From: Membranipora membranacea
Lineage: Eukaryota > Bryozoa > Gymnolaemata > Cheilostomatida > Membraniporidae
NCBI GenBank assembly: GCA_914767715.1
Contig: OU612069.1
Span: 8,620,001-8,680,000 of the forward strand
Direction of reading: 5' to 3'
DNA length: 60,000 bases
The notes under the pieces are model-generated. The model ran no database searches. It worked only from the letters and a program-made list of their open reading frames with translations, and was not told the DNA's origin. The stretch's first letter is position 1; each line of letters opens with the position of its first letter. Both the position numbers and the translations under genes were made by a program. This document shows positions 44,287 to 55,882 of this stretch, piece by piece.

Positions 44287-44683
44287 TTTTCACAGGAACT
44301 AATCTTTTTCACGAGAAGGACTAATCTAGAAAACTGATCATTTTGAAATTGTATTTTCAATTGTTTCCTTTATTTAAGTGTATTTTTCGACCCAATCTGA
44401 TATTTTTGGAAATAATCAATTATATCTAGATTGCTCTTTAAATTTGGACAATCTGCAATGCTAGATAAATGTGTTTCGAATGTTATTTACAGAAACTAAT
44501 TTTTTTTATGAAAAAGACAAATCTAGAAAACTGATTATTTTGAAATTGTATTTTCAATTGTTTCCTTTGTTTTAGTGAATTTTTCGACTCAATCTGATAT
44601 TTTGCAAAAAACCATCAATTATACCTAGATTGCTTTTAAAATTTGGACAATCTGCAACGCTAGATAAATGTGATTTGAATGTG
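44287..44683. repeat. 198-bp tandem direct duplication
   Basis: The segment containing ATCTAGAAAACTGATCATTT recurs 198 bp later as ATCTAGAAAACTGATTATTT. Both units continue through TTGAAATTGTATTTTCAATT and TTGGACAATCTGCAA. The two copies differ by scattered substitutions and small indels. Confidence 0.85.
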
Positions 44684-46089
44684 ATAAATAATAAAAATTG
44701 TATAATGTTAAATTTGAACATGTTACATATTTGCTGTTGAGTTCTATGTCAGGTAGGATATCACTCACCGTCTCCCAATACAGCTGATACTAACTTTTGC
44801 CTCACATCTAGGCTCAGAGGCGAAGAACCCTTCTATTAGTCTAATCCAAATCCTGTTGTGACTTTTGGATTATTGCTCAAATACAGATTGTCTATTCTAC
44901 AAATTACTCTGATACCTGATTTTTGTCTGGGCATGTCACCTAAATGTAATATCTAAAATTAGGGCAGTGCAATATTTATAAGACTGTTTTCATTTATTTG
45001 CTTCGTAAAGGAATCACTGATGGTTGGACACAAAACACTATAAAGTCACCAGGCAGTCAACATAATATATCAGCTTTATTATTAACAACAATGTTTGCCT
45101 AATGTACTGTCTAAGTTGCTTAATATTACTGACAAAAACTATTGATGACACTACATTAGTCATCTAGGGAATGTTCAGGTCATCAAATTTTGTGTAGCTC
45201 AAGATGATTGATCAAAATATCTCAGAATCGTCAGCTCATGGTAGAAATATTTACCAAAAATATGATAAATATCGGACAGTAAAATCAAGAACTCGGTGAA
45301 TAGTTGATGATAGTGCCTGCAGGTGCTATGAGTAAGTGTGTCGAGACTTCTCCATGAAATGGACAGTATTTTCCTGCAAATAACTTGCCCATAAGGAATA
45401 TAAGGAGATAGAAATCTCATCCTACTCATCGTACTAAAGATTTTTTATCTCAGTTTCTTTGGTCTATTGATTATTGGTGATACGATCGCAATAGGCAAAG
45501 ATTTTGATACTTTCAGTAGCGCTTCTGTGCGTCACTATGAGTGATGAAAACATTGCAGAGAAATTAAGTTGACCCCAATTCCACATTTCTTTGATTAAAT
45601 ATCTATCTCAACCAACTCAGTGAGAAAGTCAGCCCTCCAGATGTTGTAATAATTTGGTAATCCAGTGATGATTTATATTTTCAGCCATTCATGCTTGTCA
45701 GAGTTAGAAAATAGAAGTACTAGATATGATTCTGTGAGCCCAGTTTTCTTTTTTGTTAAATGATTTCTGTATTTTGCTATAATCACAGAAATTAAAATGC
45801 TTCAGTCAAGAAGGGATCAAAAATGAACTATGATCAATATAGTTGGAGGAAAGATTTTCTTTCAGATCCTTTTGGCCATTACAAAATTTCACATCTACAG
45901 AAAACAAATTACTTTCCCTCCTCTCCGTCAAGCAATGATAAACTAATTTCCACATTGGAGAACACAACATTTAACCAGATTAGTTATTGTTCCTGTCTAT
46001 AAACTCCCACAACCATTTATACAAACAAGTCCCTTCACTCAATATGAAAATACATTATTCACAATGATGATCCTTTTTTTTATATAATA

Positions 46090-49000
46090 TCATGTGGCAG
46101 GTCCCACTTTCGCCACCGACCCTTTATCCTTTCCCGCCGTCGGCTTCATAAATCTGGTGATTGATAGGATGCCAAACTGGAAAAACTCAAACACTGTCAG
46201 CAAGCTAGCTCCAATACAAAGTCCTAGTGTACCTCCAACATTGGCTGTAAAATGAACATGATGTAATATTTATTGTTGTACCTTAAACTACTGCTACCAC
46301 TCAGGCAATTTTGTGCTCATTGAATTCCAAGATAGCTAATTGAGACTTAAATCTCATTATTGTCACCGAATAGCCTAATGTTTTGTTCAAGCTGATCTTC
46401 AAAATCAGGGCATGAAATTTATGCACTAGCTGATGACTCATTAATAACCGCTAGTAAGACGGTAACTGCATTACATGATACAGTAGATAATTAATTTTTT
46501 TGACAATCATTTTGTGCAAATTATTTGCTCATTAGGTGACAATGCTGAGAACGCAGCCTAATTTTATTAGTTTTGAGCGGTACAGAATTCAATAAGCACA
46601 TATTCGGCTGTGTGGCAGCAGTGGTTTAAGGTAAAAGAAGCTGGTAAGGAGTTGAACGTTATTCAATCCTAGTTTTTGTAATGTTCGGCAATTGTCAATT
46701 GGTGTGGTTTCTAACTTTGATTTTATGTATAGACTTAATAAAAGAACTAGACAGTTACACCATATACAGCTAAAGTGAAGCACTTAACTGTGGGTGCCCT
46801 TAAAAATTGAATTGCGCAGTAAGCAAAATCTGATCAAAATATCAGAAAAACTGGTATAAACTTTAAATAAACAATATTTGTCATTACCACAATACAATTC
46901 AATGCCGTAAAGTCACAAACAATATAATGCCTCAGTGCCTCAATGCTTGTCCTCGATCAAGTGTCAATTAAGTCTTTGATTTCGTGATTCATTGTTATGT
47001 TCTTGACTTACAAGCTCATATCCTACTTACACATTGCTTCGATGAACCCGTAAGCTAAATCTTCTTTAAGAATAGAATAAAACAGTTTCCCATAAAAAAT
47101 ATTTACTATCACATAGTTTTTCTTCATGTACACCATCTGTTCTTCTGTAATAAAAGAACAGCAATTAGATAACTATCGCAGATGACGAGCGACGAGCATC
47201 AATTGAATAATAGATAATAACAGTAATTAATATAAATATCAATTTATGAAGACAGTAGGTAAATTTGCGACCTTGGTATTTATATTAAAGTGCAACCAAG
47301 GTTTCAAACAACTTCTCATTGATGGCCATTGATTAATAGCAGATTGCACCTTCTGCATGGGGAAAAAGACAAAATATAATTCGGATGATTATTCAGCCAG
47401 AATTCTTGTGAAACATTTCTTCCATCAGGCACTCAAACTCAGCTAAAAGAGAATACCACATAGCAGTTTCCTGTTCCTGTTATTATTTAGCCTGTGCTCT
47501 ATAATTATTACAGCAAAGTCTTGGAACCTCCCCTAAACTGAAGTGTTACCCAGCTTAGAGTCAGCAACTACTTTGAGTTTTGCATCGCGTAATGCACAAA
47601 GCTGATGCTGCCCAGCACATTATTAGTTACCCATTAATGCATTGCTGCGAAACCTTGGTTGCCCTTTAACTAATCAATAAATAATCAATGGAAATCCCAT
47701 TTTCATTGGGAAATCCAACTGAATCCAACTTGAATTCAAGTTGTCTCCCTATTACCAATGAGGAGATAATTCTAAGTTTCATGACAAGAAACTTAGAATT
47801 ATCTCCTCATTGGTGATAGGGAGACAACTTGAATTCAAGTTGGATTCAGTTGGGATTTCCATTGATTATTTATTGATTATTTAATATATATACCAAGGTC
47901 GCGAATTTACCTAATGAACAATTGTTGGCACAGATTGGGATTCCTTTAATTTTGGTTTCCAGTAAAGCACATTATGCAGTGATAGACATAAGGCTTGATT
48001 GATCTTACCAGAAGTGTTATGTTGCTTCATATAGCTTGTACTTGGAAACTTGTATGTTGATATTTTTGCTGAATAGTCTGAATCGATGCAAGGACTTGGA
48101 CAGTCACAACCAGCCAAGCCATCTATATCTGCAGCAAATCCCACTGGAAATCAAAAAACAAAAGTGCACATGATATGAGTGTCAAAATCAAACTTTGCAG
48201 ATGGTAGACACAGACGCAACATGTGTATGAAGTAGTTGAATTACTGGATTGCAGAACCTTCTGACCAGGCAGATTAAGCTGACTGGTGAGTCACTCCAAA
48301 CTGTAACAAATTTCTTTCACACATTACTCAATTTTGAAGACTTATATACTCACGAATGGCTGGCTGCGAGCAGTATAATACCTGGATTGGAGTACAAACT
48401 GATGAATTATCCACAGCTGTAACAGACGGATCTAGATTGATCACACAATCAATTTTATCAACTAAAAGAAGTATATTCTCATAAAACAGAAGTACCAACA
48501 TATTATTACGGCTCAAGAGACTGGCTTAAGAGACTAGTTCGGGTAAGCTCATCTGACAATTTTTTTTAGAGCATTGCCCTTGAAATGATTGACGACAATA
48601 TTCAAATTCAGTTTGACTGGTAGGATTGATAAATTGATTAGTTGAAAAGGGTGATCTTCAAAACCGCAAATGCAAAAGTAAACAACATTTTAAAACAGAG
48701 GTGATTTGAGGGCTTATGCTACTTTCCTTGAACTGGATAAATCACAGGTAGGAATTGTTGAAGAGGCTGGTGGAACAAGATAATTGATTGAACTCACGAG
48801 GCATTATAGGATGTTTACAGCCACATTTCTTTATGACATATGTGATGATACACTCTGCCTGGCAGGCAGACCTGGAGTAGGTGCTGAAATGATGCAGAGG
48901 ATTAGGTAGGTTCAGCGTGTCGAAGCAGTTTGCTCGTCCACCATCAGCCCATGGAGGATATCGCTCTATCTGTTTGATACATTACCGGATATATTGTATC

Positions 49001-52000
49001 AGCAAGAGTAATGACAAAATTAACTTTACTTCTCTAAAGCTGAATGAGAACCATTTTTGACATAGAAGTTTGAAGTCAAATACACATTGGTTAGCAAGGG
49101 GGGTCTTTCAATTAGGAAGAGCGATCCTTTACTAAAGCAAGTTATCACTATCATATCGCTCAAAATGATCACTCACTTGGTCTTTCAATTAGACAAAATC
49201 GCTCCCAGACTGCTCACTCTGAATGTATATAGTTCAATCAAGTGACTGAGCGATCTGAAAGCGAGACCCCTAGCAGGTATCGCTCACTCACTGAGTGAGC
49301 GATCAGATTGTGATTTTTTGCTGTTTCTAATTAAAGACCCCCCAGATACACCAGAGTATGCCACTTCATAGTTTCAGTTGACTTTTTTATTCAATGTCCC
49401 AAACAATCCATCAGAGAAATATCAAAAATAGATAGGTTAGTAAGAGGCTTTCACATATTCCCTACCAATTTGTTTTCCGATCAAGTCAAGACTATCAAAT
49501 CCGTCTAAAGTAAAGAAGCAAAGAAACAGGACTTAACATTTTGGTTAAATGTACGAGAGATAAGTGAAAACAATTGTTCACCTTTGATTTGTGAAGCGCA
49601 ATACTTGTTTGTGTTCCTGGAGCAACACCTACTCCCAACTCATCAACCAGTGGAAACTCATTAGCCTCATTAAATGTGATCTGTGATTAAATATTGCCAT
49701 GGGTTGAAGCGTTACTTTATGGATTTATAAAAGTAAAGGCAGCATTTAGCAATTAAGATAAGTCATGATTGTTTCAAAATTTGGTTAAGTTTTCTAATTT
49801 AATCAAGTGATGCTATTATGGTTTGTCAATCAAGGAATAGAAGATACAAATGAAACATGTTCCCATTTGCTTCATCTTGGGATACATTGAAAAAAAACTC
49901 TACTATGCTTTTGATTAATAGGGTAACCACAGCCTTGTGTCATTGTGCAAATAGTTGAACTTAAAAAATATATTAAACAACCTGGTAGTTCCAAAAATGA
50001 GATTTTGATCCCTTGACGAGAGTTTGAAGATGGAGCTTACCGAGAAGCCTTCAGAGGCAGAATTTGGTCCTGCTGAATATTCCTTTACCAGAGTATCCAA
50101 AGTGAACTCTACCCCACCTGTTTTACCTGCTGCTGTTGCGTTCATCAAACCATTACCATTGAACTGGAAACAGAATCCTGTAAAAAATCAGTGTGTTACT
50201 ATGAAAGAACACATGGATGGAGATAGGGACACAGTAAAAACAAAAATTTACCAATACTCTATGTAGGCACAGTGTTGGCTCTGCATATTCCTTTTTTATG
50301 CTGTATCCGGTAAGGAGTGAAAACAAGAATATAATAGCTCTCTGAAACCTAATCAATATCAGTCTAGTTGATACATAACTAAATAAATAATCAATACATA
50401 ACACACCATTAATAACAGACAGTAAATCTAAATCTGATTGAGCTGTGTTCCTATTAGATCTAAGCTGAAATTACAAATACAAATACCAATTCAATTCTAC
50501 GATTACAGTTATTACCTGCATTGGTGGGAACAACATCAAAAACATCAGAGCAGTTAGTGGTCTTTCCGAATACTCTGCAGTTTATGAATGTCCGGTTTAG
50601 CGGATGAGCAGCATTTTTAATAAATCGTTCGTTTGCCTCTCCTGAGATTGAATGGAAATATGTATACTTTGGGTTATCAATGCTGTATCTACAACAGAGG
50701 CATCTTGATGACCTGAGAACGGGTAACATTCTATAGTTGAGAAACTGAAAATTATTTCTTTATAGTTGTTATCTTTCTTCACTGTGTGTTTTTTCAGGGA
50801 AAGGCCTTTGTAAGATTGAAACTGCAGTTCCATTAAGCACTACGGGCGATCAATAATTTAATCTCCACATCAAACTTAATTCTAGTACACCTACAGCAGC
50901 AAAGCTTTTTAACAAATAAATAATCTGATGGCCACGTTCAGCTTGAGGCAGACACTACATAAGTATAATCCAACTTTTGACTCACTTTTCTAGAGGAGGT
51001 GGAAGCTGTGGGTCTGGACTGTACATGTCTATGAGCATGGTAGACAGAGCATTAGAACCAACCATCTGTTCCATGCCTTTAACATAGCTATCTGCAAACA
51101 TGTTCTGATTGCAGATTGTCACTGTTGGAAACTGTGAAAGGAAAGATATTTAACACACATATGTACTGCGCTAAATATTTTAGATAAATAGAAGGGGAAT
51201 GAATTTGAAGTTATAATTCAACCCATAACAATTAACAAAGAAACTAAATTTACTCGCTCATGGTCATTATTGAATGTTGTCATCTTTTTCAATGTGCAAA
51301 AACCCCAGGCCTAGACCCTTCTTGACCTGGGGTTTTTGCACTTTAAATTGGGCTATGTATCTAGTTTTTTCATTGCTATGGGAATTCTTTGATATGAACA
51401 GTGGTTGTTTTTTGCTATCCTAAACACTTTAAGAAGCCTTTGTGCAAAAAAGACGGTAGGTGACAGAAGGTGCTTGTTTTGTTACGAAAAATGTCTTTAG
51501 ACAATGTCAACAAAGCCAGACAGTGTGAATAACATTTTGTGATGCTATGAAAGGATTACTGTCTCTTCTGGGACTGCCAATAGAGTTCATGACTCTTATT
51601 ATTAACATTTTGCATTGTGACTTCCACTTTACATTTGAAGAAGAAGTTGTGAGGTTAAAAATGTGATCATGAGTGGCCAAGACTGGTTCACACTCAATCA
51701 ATCTCAAGGTTGAATAACAACCAGATTAAAATCCCACCTTTATAGTTTTCGTTTGCTCCACTCTGATATTTGTTCGAAGAAGATTTTGTCTGCAGTCATG
51801 AAGAAAACTTCCTGCAGCAAAACAGAAATATCCTATACCTGCTGTAGTTAAGAGCAACCATACACATCTGCAAAATAGTATACACTCTGTAATTTGAGCT
51901 GAACTGCCTGGGAGCTTATAGGACTATAGTACATCTTGCAGGATTCTTTGATGTGAAAGACTTTCAGAGGATGGAAATTTTCTGTAAGATCTGCATAGCT

Positions 52001-52615
52001 ATCTTTCACATGACACTGTTACTTGAATTTACTATTTCACTTTCTCTTGTCGCTTTTTTAACAACTATGATAATGATGGTGATGAATTCTCAGTAACATA
52101 CACCTCATGTCTAACATCAATTTTCCTGATGGAAATTATAGCTCCCCGTTGTATTTCAACTTAATGGTGACAGGTAGCTTATGTCATGGCTCTGATTGGG
52201 GATGGGGGGAGAAGGAGAGCCAATGCAATGACATCTATGGTACTTTCAGGAAAGTACCTTTGTCCTTGCAATCGCCTTAATTTTGATAAATAAAAGTAAT
52301 TTCTTGACTGCCTTTGATCTTTATAATGATTAATGTAGGTTCAAAACCACATTTTCATAGTATGCACTATCCCACATTTATTATAAGTTAGGCAATGTCA
52401 AAGTCAAAGGTATTTTCCTGAAAATACCATATGACCTGGCATTGGCTTTTCTTCTCCCCACCCACCAATCAGAGCAAACACATTGGCTAGGTTACCGGCT
52501 CCCTTTCTATAGGATCAGTTTTGGGTGGCAAGCTATTTTACTTGATATGCGAATACCACACTTACCTTCTTATTTTAGAGCTAGTTGCCAGACTGATGTA
52601 TTTAATACCATGCAT
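46090..52615 (-). CDS. DEG/ENaC (ASIC-like) sodium channel subunit, 11 exons
   Basis: This gene encodes a trimeric, amiloride-family cation channel subunit of the plasma membrane. Exons: 52566-52615 (from the Met), 51738-51867, 50986-51131, 50516-50688, 50041-50177, 49582-49680, 48798-48969, 48354-48461, 48009-48143, 47031-47144, 46090-46244. All phases fit and the total is 1,419 nt (472 aa plus stop). Family marks in order: His-Gly gating motif next to the start, TM1 (WLLLTTAGIGYFCFAAG, about aa 20-37), FPTVTICN (61-68), INCRVFG, GVGVAPGTQTS, YSRSACQAEC, KKCGCKHP, GCDCPSPC, FPS, and TM2 with the GAS selectivity filter (GLCIGASLLT, about 429-438). The ligand or gating stimulus cannot be predicted. 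The usual 40-80 residue N-terminus is missing in this start choice; see the first-exon entry. Confidence 0.9.
46281..46631. mobile_element. Foldback element, family P2, copy 3
   Basis: Ends CCTTAAACTACTGCTACCAC and GTGGCAGCAGTGGTTTAAGG are inverted complements. The internal ATCTTCAAAATCAGGGCATG is shared with the other copies. It lies in the last intron of the channel gene, 36 bp from the final exon. Confidence 0.82.
47285..47668. mobile_element. P4 element, copy 1, about 380 bp with terminal inverted repeats
   Basis: The ends are AAGTGCAACCAAGGTTTCAA and CGAAACCTTGGTTGCCCTTT. The body (TAGCAGATTGCACCTTCTGC, CTTGGAACCTCCCCTAAACT) recurs at 58.61 and, inverted, at 59.22 kb. No ORF. Confidence 0.85.
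47683..47878. repeat. Near-perfect palindrome, about 90-bp arms
   Basis: The left arm begins ATCAATGGAAATCCCA and includes TTGAATTCAAGTTGTCTCCC and AGGAGATAATTCTAAGTTTC. The right arm repeats these in inverted order and ends GGGATTTCCATTGATTATTT. The spacer is about 10 bp (TCATGACAAG region). It abuts the P4 copy. Confidence 0.9.
49097..49346. mobile_element. Foldback element, family P3, copy 3
   Basis: Ends GGGGGGTCTTTCAATTAG and TAATTAAAGACCCCCC are inverted complements. The interior has TCGCTCACTCACTGAGTGAG and GGTCTTTCAATTAGACAAA. This is the best-preserved P3 copy and lies between channel exons. Confidence 0.82.
51294..51341. repeat. Perfect 16-bp stem hairpin in a channel intron
   Basis: GTGCAAAAACCCCAGG and CCTGGGGTTTTTGCAC pair exactly around a 16-nt loop. 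The stem is too short for a typical animal microRNA precursor. No tandem copies seen. Confidence 0.7.
52178..52500. mobile_element. Foldback element in the channel's first intron
   Basis: The left arm has GCTCTGATTGGGGATGGGGG, GAGCCAATGCAATGACAT and ACTTTCAGGAAAGTACCTTT. The right arm has AAGGTATTTTCCTGAAAATA, GACCTGGCATTGGCTTTTC and CCACCAATCAGAGC in inverted order. It is about 320 bp long and non-coding. Confidence 0.78.
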
Positions 52616-52730
52616 TGAGGTTTCCTGTGTAAACTCCTGCCAGCTCTGTCCATTGGATTTTTTTTTGTTAGGAGCTATTCTTTGAAAGCTGTCTTTTCAA
52701 ATATAGAAAAAATCTGGTGGCTCTCGTGGC
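52566..52730 (-). CDS. DEG/ENaC 5' exon with in-frame TGA and HG motif
   Basis: The exon ends with a good gtaagt donor in phase 2, joining to TM1. It encodes SWQEFTQETSMHGIKYISL, containing the conserved His-Gly that controls gating. Upstream in the same frame lies TGA at 52697-52699, inside sequence that matches the duplicate exon at 53.87-54.04 kb (REPPDFFYI, then KDSFQRIAP). An acceptor-like AG sits at 52731. Either translation starts at the Met before HG (52615), giving an unusually short N-terminus, or the gene is partly inactivated. Confidence 0.7.
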
Positions 52731-52756
52731 CTACAAGGCAAATCTGTTCTTTATAA

Positions 52757-53252
52757 ACAGTTTTCTGAGCTCTTATTTATGCTTCAATTCGGGGTTGTCC
52801 TCTCTCCAGTTTGGTACTTTAAACCCACGCCGCATAGGAAAAACCTGCTGAAAGAGGGTTATATTGAAAACCGCTAATGTAAGGATAAAAATTATTTTTG
52901 ATTCAGAGTCTGCACCATTGAAAACCCTGTGAGACAGGGTTTCCAATTCATTGGAGGCTTGAATGTTGATAAATCTTTATTTTAGTGACGAAACTCATGA
53001 AAGATTCTGCCAAATTGTCCGCAAAACAGGCGGAAAATGCTTTAAGTGACTATCAAAATACTATAATTAATTCCCAAACTATGTCCATGTGAGTTTTCAA
53101 TGTTGAAGATTCTGAATCAAAAATAATTCTTATCCTATTATATGCAGTTTTCAAGATATCCCTCTTTTCAGCACGCTTTTCCTATGCTGCGTGGGTTAAA
53201 AGTACCAACTCAAAATTGAGGCCTAAATCAGAGCTCAGAAAACTGTCTATTC
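52757..53252. mobile_element. Foldback element, family P5, intact copy
   Basis: Ends TTTTCTGAGCTCTTATTTAT and TAAATCAGAGCTCAGAAAAC are inverted. Inner arms have CCACGCCGCATAGGAAAAAC and GCTTTTCCTATGCTGCGTGG. About 500 bp with no ORF. It lies between the two copies of the channel 5' exon. Confidence 0.85.
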
Positions 53253-53870
53253 AGCACATTGGTGGCAGATGAGTAAAATGAATCGCTGTATAAAATTTTT
53301 GATAGATGACACAATGTATTTTGATAAGGTCTCTCCAATCAATTGGCTCCTGTTTATTAAAACGAATGATTCAATTTTGGTTTGTCGGTCCATCTTAGAT
53401 TAAATTATCTTCATAAACTTCCCAACAGAAAAGTATGTATGCTGAACAACTGTTGATGCTTGAACACACACAGTGAGACATCATTATGTTTGTTGTTTGC
53501 ATAACACCCCTTTTATAAAAATTTTCAAATAAATATGTCATAATTCAATAAATATAACTTTCTGAAAACTTTGGTGATATGGTAGTGCAATGTATAACAC
53601 ATAGTACATATTAAATAATGTATAATGCATAATAACTTAAGCAAAAACCAAACGCATTTATCATGCTCAAGGTATGACAACAGCTAGGGTATCAATTACT
53701 TATTTTCTAGCTCAAGTTTATTATATAAAATCAAATCTTAGCAGGCCAATTAGCAACCCATATTTATAAATTTTCACTAAATTTGATTGCAGCTTTTTGT
53801 TATCACCAAGTAATTACCAAACAAACCATATTTTCCCACCAGTTTCAGATTTGAGTAACTTGATGTTTGA

Positions 53871-54040
53871 ATTTGAGAGTAGTTAATTGGGAATTCGGTA
53901 AAATATGACTATATTTGATACCATTTGTTGATGACTCCTGCTGAACATCCTGCCAGTTTTGTCCATCAGTTTTTTCATTCTTTCTAATAACTCTCTCGGC
54001 ATTCATCTTAGAAATATGGAAAACTGGTGACTTTCTTGAC
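53871..54040 (-). pseudogene. Duplicated DEG/ENaC 5' exon, diverged
   Basis: After a ttttttcag acceptor the frame reads SRKSPVFHISKMNAERV, then TDGQNWQDVQQESSTNGIKY, colinear with the exon at 52.57-52.73 kb. Where that exon has TGA this one has Ser (TCT), so its N-terminal frame is open. However, the gating His is replaced (NGIKY) and no consensus donor occurs at the matching position. It may be a dead duplicate or the remnant of an adjacent paralogue. Confidence 0.65.
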
Positions 54041-55030
54041 CTGAAAAAATGTATGCTATACATCAGTGTCCTGATGGTCGATTAGTAGAATAAACAAAGG
54101 TGAGAGTTACAACAGTCACTGATATAACATACCACTTCTCATATACACTCAGTAAAATGCTGGAGTTGCTTCCTTTATCTGTAAAGTTTTAAATATGAGA
54201 ACAGGAATTGAGTCTGAAGACCTAAATAGGACTCTAATCAATGAACTACCTCTTCCTCAGGAATAACAACATATAGGAATTGTTGGTGTGGCCTAGTGTG
54301 ATGTCCTGGACAATTGGCCTATCTATTTGTGTCCCTTATAATATAGGATTATTGTGATGGTCTATATAGAAATATTTGGCTTTCATTGTGTATGCCGCTA
54401 AACAATAGAGAACAAACGATAGACTCACTGCACCAAATAATATCAGGGCTTCAATTGGCTGAGAAGGTTCACTGTCACCAATTCAGAGCAGAACAGATCA
54501 TTGAGGGGTAGTAAGCTGTATTTGACTCATGGTTGACCTCAATCAAATGTGTGTTTAACTGATAAAAAAAAAACCCACATGTCTCTAAGTGCACTATGAC
54601 TGAAGGTATTAATTGACAAATTGTATCATTTGTGAAGTATTTTGAAGACATATTTTTGATTTTGTGGCTTGCTACCCCCTCACATGGGCAATGTTTTGGA
54701 AAACTGAAACATATGTGATTACCTACAACATGTGCTCTTGATGTAACTGAAAAGATGTCTTTTTGGTTGGTGGTAAAGGTACATCTTGTGACTGATAATG
54801 TCCTGTATTTATGCTGCGTGTAATGATTTAGTGTTGTGTCTCGATGGTGAGTTTTATTGGGAGATTTCTTATGAGTTGGATAGTTTGAGATGTTACTAGG
54901 GGAAAGAGTGAGCTGATAGAATGCTACTTTTTATTCTCGATCCCAATATCACAACTGACAATAGTTAGGGGAACATTACATTATATACGATACTCATTAG
55001 TGATGCACAGCATTAAAAGGAAACATTATT

Positions 55031-55125
55031 AAAGGGCAACCAAAGTTTCGAAGAACTTCTCATTGATGGCCATTGATTAATAGCAGATTGCACCTTCTGC
55101 ATGGGGAGAAAGACAAAATATAAGT
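55031..55125. mobile_element. P4 element, solo left end
   Basis: TAAAGGGCAACCAAAGTTTC followed by TAGCAGATTGCACCTTCTGC and AGACAAAATATAA matches the first 95 bp of the full P4 copies and then stops. Confidence 0.8.
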
Positions 55126-55429
55126 AAGATGTTTTCTTGAGATACAACTAATAGTTATAAACTCTTTGGTAAATAACATGTGCTTATTAGCCATTTTATT
55201 TCACTGATGCAATAATGATTTCATCACTTGTCGTCCATTTTTATTTAGACAAATGTCCAGACATAGCTTGAGCGATACCGATTGCTGATTGGTCAATATC
55301 GTCCTGTTGTTATTCCTGAGGGAGAGGGAGTTCATTGCTCTAATCTGGCCAGTGAGGCTCTCAGCTCACAGCCTGCTGGAATATTCGTAGATCAAAATGG
55401 TTTGCTGTTGATGTTAGCTCAACATATGG

Positions 55430-55882
55430 GGCTCCCCCCGTATTTTACTGAATATCGAAGATTGGGTGTTTCAAAGTTGAAGAAAAGATGTAAATGAAAA
55501 ATCAAAAGGTTTCCCCATTTCAAGAAGACTGAATTTAGTCAAACAACTTGGAGTTGTCTACTCAGGTTGGGTTTGTTTGTTTGAACAGACAACACCACAA
55601 AACAACAAACCGAAAACCATCAGTGATACTGATTTTGGATCACAGGATCCTGAGTCCGAGCCCCACCAGGTGCATTGTTTGTCTGGAAAAAAACGATCAC
55701 CTTCATTAACTAAAAAACTTGTTGGCTCAGTTTTCACAGGCATTTTAGCACAGCAGTTTCGTGTCGAGTCCAGTTGTTTTGAAGAAGTTATTCTGAAGAT
55801 TAGAGTTTTAAAATTGAAGATTGCTCTATTTGCTCTGAAGAAATTGAAGACAGCATCGTGTGCAGGGAGCCCCACATATAGA
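55430..55882 (-). mobile_element. 440-bp interspersed repeat with GGGGCTCCC ends, copy 2
   Basis: The minus-strand orientation matches 26247-26689. Ends are TGGGGCTCCCCCCGTATTTT and, at the other side, GTGGGGCTCCCTGCACACGA in inverted order. A 143-aa minus-strand ORF covers it, but the same frame is broken in copy 1, so I treat it as non-coding. Confidence 0.75.

Larger units (their letters stand above)
42666..46089. other. Intergenic region with little recognisable content
   Basis: I saw no gene with conserved motifs. It contains a 198-bp tandem duplication and one possible small exon, listed separately. The downstream region of the DEG/ENaC gene lies at its right end. Confidence 0.4.
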
